A DNA stretch of 8,547 nucleotides from a bacterium (lineage in GTDB: Bacteria; RBG-13-66-14): contig JAIOSI010000160.1 of NCBI GenBank assembly GCA_021107695.1, forward strand, positions 1 through 8,547, given 5' to 3'. The translations under genes and the position numbers were made by a program. Positions 5,902 to 8,547 of the stretch are shown here, piece after piece. Every line of letters begins with the position of its first letter. Position 1 is the stretch's first letter. The notes beneath the pieces are model-generated. The model did not search any database and had not been told where the DNA came from. It saw only the letters and a program-made list of their open reading frames with translations.

Positions 5902-5905
5902 GGAG
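5902..5905 (+). promoter_or_regulatory. Shine-Dalgarno of NucS-like copy 2
   Basis: GGAG lies six bases before the ATG at 5912. With the conserved MNTW start shared with copy 1, it favours 5912 over the upstream in-frame ATGs at 5807, 5831 and 5900. Confidence 0.65.
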
Positions 5906-5911
5906 CGAACG

Positions 5912-6955
5912 ATGAACACCTGGGATGAGGCTATCGCCAAACTACGCAACACCATGCCGCTTCTTGAGGCATATAAAGAGGGTGCGTTCATTCAGCAGAG
6001 TAAAACTGAAGTTATCAGTCGTTATCAACCTCTCTTTTCAAAGCCTGAAACATTAAGTTGGGAAGATTTCGAGAGCTTTCTCTATTTCAAGAACAACAAA
6101 CACTGGACAAGCCTCTACAGGCAAAAAAGACGGCTGGAAGCCCGATTCAACGCTCTCAGAGATACCCTTGCTTTGTTGTCAAACGATGAACAACCAATTG
6201 AAGACAGGCTCAATCAGCTTATGCAGAAGGGAAGTCCGTATAATATAAATGGATTTGGAAAAGGGTTGATGACAGCAATCCTCTTCGTTGTTTCTCCTGA
6301 TAGGTATGGTGTTTGGAATGGTACGTCGGAAAATGGAATGAAAATGCTTGGGCTTTTTCCTGGCTTTGAGCGTGGCGAGAAGTTTGGCAGTCGTTACACG
6401 AAGTTCAACGAAGTTCTGCTGGGACTCGCGAAGGAGCTTGAAGTTGATTTGTGGACGCTTGATACGCTATGGTATATGCTTACAAAGGATGCTCAGGAAC
6501 TTGAAATAGAGGTAGAGGAAAGTGTTAACGCTCAATCTGTGGAACATCGTTTTGGTTTGGAACGTCATCTTCAGGAGTTCCTGATTGATCACTGGGACAG
6601 CTTACCCTTGGCTAAAGAGTGGACTATCCTGGAAGAGGACGGAGACCTGACTGGGTTTGAATACAGAACGGACATTGGCAGAATTGACCTGTTAGCTCAG
6701 GCTCGTAAGGGTCTCGGCTGGCTGGTAATCGAGTTGAAACGTGGTCAGACCGAGGACAAAACCGTTGGTCAGGTGCAACGCTATATGGGCTGGGTCAAAC
6801 GCAATCTTGCTGACGAGGAGACTCCGGTCAAGGGACTGATAATCTGCTTTGAGGCTACCGAGAAGCTCCACTATGCTCTCGACATCCTTCCCAAAGGGTT
6901 GATCGAGGTAATGGAATACGGAGTCAACTTTTACCTTAAACCCACCAGCCACTAG
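5912..6955 (+). CDS. Predicted endonuclease with C-terminal NucS/DUF91-like domain (copy 2)
   Basis: 347 residues, colinear with copy 1 from MNTW to the LKP tail. A 90-residue hand alignment from EHRFGLERHL to the RYMGW block and NLA gives 66 identities. Active-site candidates are conserved: D259 in GRIDLL, E274 and K276 in VIELKRG, Q287. The N-terminal NINGFGKGLMTAIL segment (111-124) matches copy 1's KGMGKG region. Differences: no FVKGES insert, and a shorter, different acidic linker (about 193-210). The frame is open back to 5807, but those 35 extra residues translate the repeats. The 5' two-thirds is AT-rich for this window (bases 6001-6060 have 20 of 60 G+C), suggesting a separate origin or recent arrival. 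The next gene begins five bases after its stop. Its function is inferred from domain only. Confidence 0.85.
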   Translation: MNTWDEAIAKLRNTMPLLEAYKEGAFIQQSKTEVISRYQPLFSKPETLSWEDFESFLYFKNNKHWTSLYRQKRRLEARFNALRDTLALLSNDEQPIEDRLNQLMQKGSPYNINGFGKGLMTAILFVVSPDRYGVWNGTSENGMKMLGLFPGFERGEKFGSRYTKFNEVLLGLAKELEVDLWTLDTLWYMLTKDAQELEIEVEESVNAQSVEHRFGLERHLQEFLIDHWDSLPLAKEWTILEEDGDLTGFEYRTDIGRIDLLAQARKGLGWLVIELKRGQTEDKTVGQVQRYMGWVKRNLADEETPVKGLIICFEATEKLHYALDILPKGLIEVMEYGVNFYLKPTSH

Positions 6956-6960
6956 AGTCC

Positions 6961-8352
6961 ATGCCTAAAAACCTTCGTGATCGTCTGGCTCGATTATCGG
7001 GCAAAGGCAAATCCTCCTCCGCAGAAAAAACGGAGGCGGACGAGACTGCCGTATCACCAAAGGAGACCAGCATCGACTCCACCGCCGCCAAAGATGTAAA
7101 CTCCGCCCGGGAGCGGCTCAAGCGACTGCTGCTCTCTAAGGGTCGTTCGGTAGCGAATCTGGAGAAGACGAAGCAGCCCGCACCACGACCAGCGAGGCGG
7201 CTGCCCCACTCGGACGTTCCGCTGGAGGAGCTGGTGGACGGACGCTGGGAGAAGACCCCGCTGGGGCGGGTCTTCATCGTGGAGCATCGCTATCCGCTGA
7301 ACCACCACCACGGCTGCGCCGCCCTGGGCGACCTCCTCAGCCAGCCAGCGGAGCTGCTGCCACTGATCGAGAGCAACCCGCTGCCCGGGTTCTCCTTCAA
7401 AGACGCACTGTTCATCGATACCGAGACCACCGGGCTTGCCGGAGGAACCGGAACGCTGCCCTTCCTCATCGGTGCAGGCAGCTTCGAAGACGACGAGTAC
7501 GTCCTGCGGCAGTTCTTCATCGCCGACCCCGGAGCCGAGCGGGGGCAGCTCGACCACCTGACAAAACTCCTTGACCGCACCAGCGGACTGGTCAGCTATA
7601 ATGGCAAGAGCTTTGACTGGCCCCTGATTAAGAGCCGCTATCTGATGAACGGGCTGCGTCCCGACTTCGTCTCGGCGGATCCGCTCCACCTCGACCTGCT
7701 GAACTGGACCCGGCGGCTCTGGAAGGTTCGGCTGGGAAGCTGCTCCCTGGGCAACGTAGAGCAGGGCGTGCTGGGGATGGAACGCCACGACGATGTCCCC
7801 GGGGCGGAGATTCCGACGCTGTACTTCGCCTGGCTCCGGGGCGCGCCGGTGAACCAGAAGCTGGCGCGGGTCTTTTACCACAACGAGCAGGACATTCTCA
7901 GCCTCTCGATTCTGGCAAATCAGGCACTGGCTCTGGTGAACGACCCGCTGAAGCGATACGAAGAGGCGAGCGAACTTTACGCCTGCGCCCGGCTGGAGGG
8001 TCTCGCTCACCAGCGAGAGAAGCTCTTTGAGGAGGCACTGGCTCTGGGACTTGCGCCGGAGCAACAAAAGCGGGCGATGACCGAGCTTTCCCTCGACCAC
8101 AAGCGACAGCAGAGCTGGCAGCGGGCGCGGGAGCTTTGGGAGGAGCTGCGCCGGGGCGAGTACGACCTCTTCCCCTACGAGGAGGAGGCGAAGTATCTGG
8201 AGCATCAAGCGGGGGAGTTCGCCGCCGCAACTCAGTTGGTCGAGGAGGCAATCCAGCGTTGTCAGCGGACGAGGCTCGACCACGGTCGCCGGGAGCAGGA
8301 GATGGAGCGTCTCCGGCATCGTTTAGACAGATTGAAGCGTCGACTAGGGTAA
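6961..8352 (+). CDS. YprB-like DEDD (RNase H-fold) exonuclease with helical C-terminus
   Basis: 463 residues. Residues 1-80 are charged and low in hydrophobic residues, probably disordered. The nuclease core spans about 145-325: D153 and E155 in FIDTETTG, D219 in YNGKSFDWP, and H307 and D311 in YHNEQDILSL. These are the Exo I, II and III motifs of the DEDD family; HLDLL (243-247) is also typical of the YprB group. So it should be a metal-dependent 3'-5' nuclease on DNA or RNA. The C-terminal 130 residues are helical with TPR-like repeats (YACARLEGLAHQREKLFEEAL, GEFAAATQLVEEAI) and end in a coiled-coil-like basic stretch. In Bacillus YprB neighbours the helicase YprA; here it follows NucS-like copy 2 by five bases with only a weak ribosome binding site, so it is probably coupled. 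DNA or RNA substrate is unknown. Confidence 0.85.
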   Translation: MPKNLRDRLARLSGKGKSSSAEKTEADETAVSPKETSIDSTAAKDVNSARERLKRLLLSKGRSVANLEKTKQPAPRPARRLPHSDVPLEELVDGRWEKTPLGRVFIVEHRYPLNHHHGCAALGDLLSQPAELLPLIESNPLPGFSFKDALFIDTETTGLAGGTGTLPFLIGAGSFEDDEYVLRQFFIADPGAERGQLDHLTKLLDRTSGLVSYNGKSFDWPLIKSRYLMNGLRPDFVSADPLHLDLLNWTRRLWKVRLGSCSLGNVEQGVLGMERHDDVPGAEIPTLYFAWLRGAPVNQKLARVFYHNEQDILSLSILANQALALVNDPLKRYEEASELYACARLEGLAHQREKLFEEALALGLAPEQQKRAMTELSLDHKRQQSWQRARELWEELRRGEYDLFPYEEEAKYLEHQAGEFAAATQLVEEAIQRCQRTRLDHGRREQEMERLRHRLDRLKRRLG

Positions 8353-8383
8353 ACTGACGTATACACGGCAAACTTTTAACCAC

Positions 8384-8389
8384 AGGGTG
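8384..8389 (+). promoter_or_regulatory. Shine-Dalgarno of the YmdB-like gene
   Basis: AGGGTG, four bases before GTG at 8394. No ATG precedes this GTG in frame near enough to compete, so a GTG start is assumed. Confidence 0.5.
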
Positions 8390-8393
8390 TAAC

Positions 8394-8547
8394 GTGATAA
8401 AACTGCTCTTTCTCGGAGACATCATCGGCAAGCCGGGGCGTAAGGTCGTCAAACGCTTCCTGCCCGGTTTGATTAAGACGCACCAGCCCTCCGTGGTGAT
8501 TGCAAATGTGGAGAACGCCGCTGGTGGGGCGGGAATTGCCCCGGGTC
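8394..8547 (+). CDS. ymdB: YmdB-like metallophosphoesterase (TIGR00282 family), 5' part only
   Basis: The first 51 residues are in the window and the frame is open at the right edge. Characteristic: LLFLGDIIGKPGR with D9, a metal ligand of the calcineurin-like fold, and VIANVENAAGGAGI with E40 and N41, the second ligand pair. The start is GTG. Family members hydrolyse cyclic nucleotides such as 2',3'-cAMP and help control biofilm and motility in Bacillus. The rest of the metal site (later Asn and His residues) is outside the window. It follows the YprB-like gene after 41 bases and is likely in the same operon or close to it. Family assignment is firm; activity is not. Confidence 0.85.
   Translation, partial: MIKLLFLGDIIGKPGRKVVKRFLPGLIKTHQPSVVIANVENAAGGAGIAPG

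Noticed and set aside
5807..5911. Extended start of NucS-like copy 2
   Set aside because: The extra 35 residues translate repeat DNA, are absent from copy 1, and the ATG at 5912 has a ribosome binding site.
7054..8319. 421-codon open frame on the minus strand
   Set aside because: It lies wholly antisense to the YprB-like gene, which has full catalytic motifs. Its product is Leu/Gln/Val-rich and shows no family pattern, as expected of a GC-rich shadow frame.
8332..8365. Promoter TTGAAG / TATACA before the YmdB-like gene
   Set aside because: The spacer is 22 bases, too long for a normal sigma-70 promoter.

Overview
The window is bacterial and tightly packed. Twelve of its roughly 8.5 kb-spanning elements are genes or gene fragments and the rest are short gaps, none over 300 bases. 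Most of it is GC-rich: a hand count of bases 7201-7260 gives 42 of 60 G+C. A YmdB/TIGR00282-type phosphoesterase and a YprB-type exonuclease argue against an enteric proteobacterium and fit Firmicutes, Deinococcota, Chloroflexota or a less known phylum. I cannot place it more closely.

Layout, minus strand, read from 4542 down to 1: an M20 metallopeptidase (4542-3226), a gap of repeats, a nitroreductase (3116-2556), a gap with a REPIN-like element, a protein with a C-terminal NucS/DUF91-like nuclease domain (2386-1301), a small membrane-anchored protein starting on the very next base (1300-914), a gap with two twin hairpins, and a D-2-hydroxyacid dehydrogenase that runs off the left edge (779-1). 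Plus strand, from 4643 rightwards: prfB (release factor 2) with its programmed +1 frameshift, a repeat-filled gap, a second copy of the NucS-like protein (5912-6955), a YprB-like DEDD exonuclease (6961-8352) and the start of a YmdB-like phosphoesterase (8394 to the right edge). The two halves diverge from a 100-base, AT-richer region (4543-4642).

Three things stand out. First, prfB is certain and its frameshift site is canonical, so the true protein begins in a different frame from the main ORF. Second, two NucS-like nuclease paralogs, about 70% identical in their C-terminal domains, face opposite ways 3.5 kb apart. Each sits just downstream of a palindromic repeat and just upstream of a different tightly linked partner, and one copy is distinctly AT-rich. 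Third, the gaps hold at least two families of REP-like palindromes: one beginning GTAGGG (2480-2541, 3197-3220, 5779-5803, 5841-5866) and one built on AAGGGG/CCCCTT (823-889).

Functionally, prfB is a housekeeping gene. The downstream plus-strand run (nuclease, exonuclease, phosphoesterase) looks like a nucleic-acid-processing cluster. The minus-strand run is mostly small-molecule metabolism into which the other nuclease paralog and its membrane partner are set. Links between the metabolic genes and the nuclease are not shown by the sequence.
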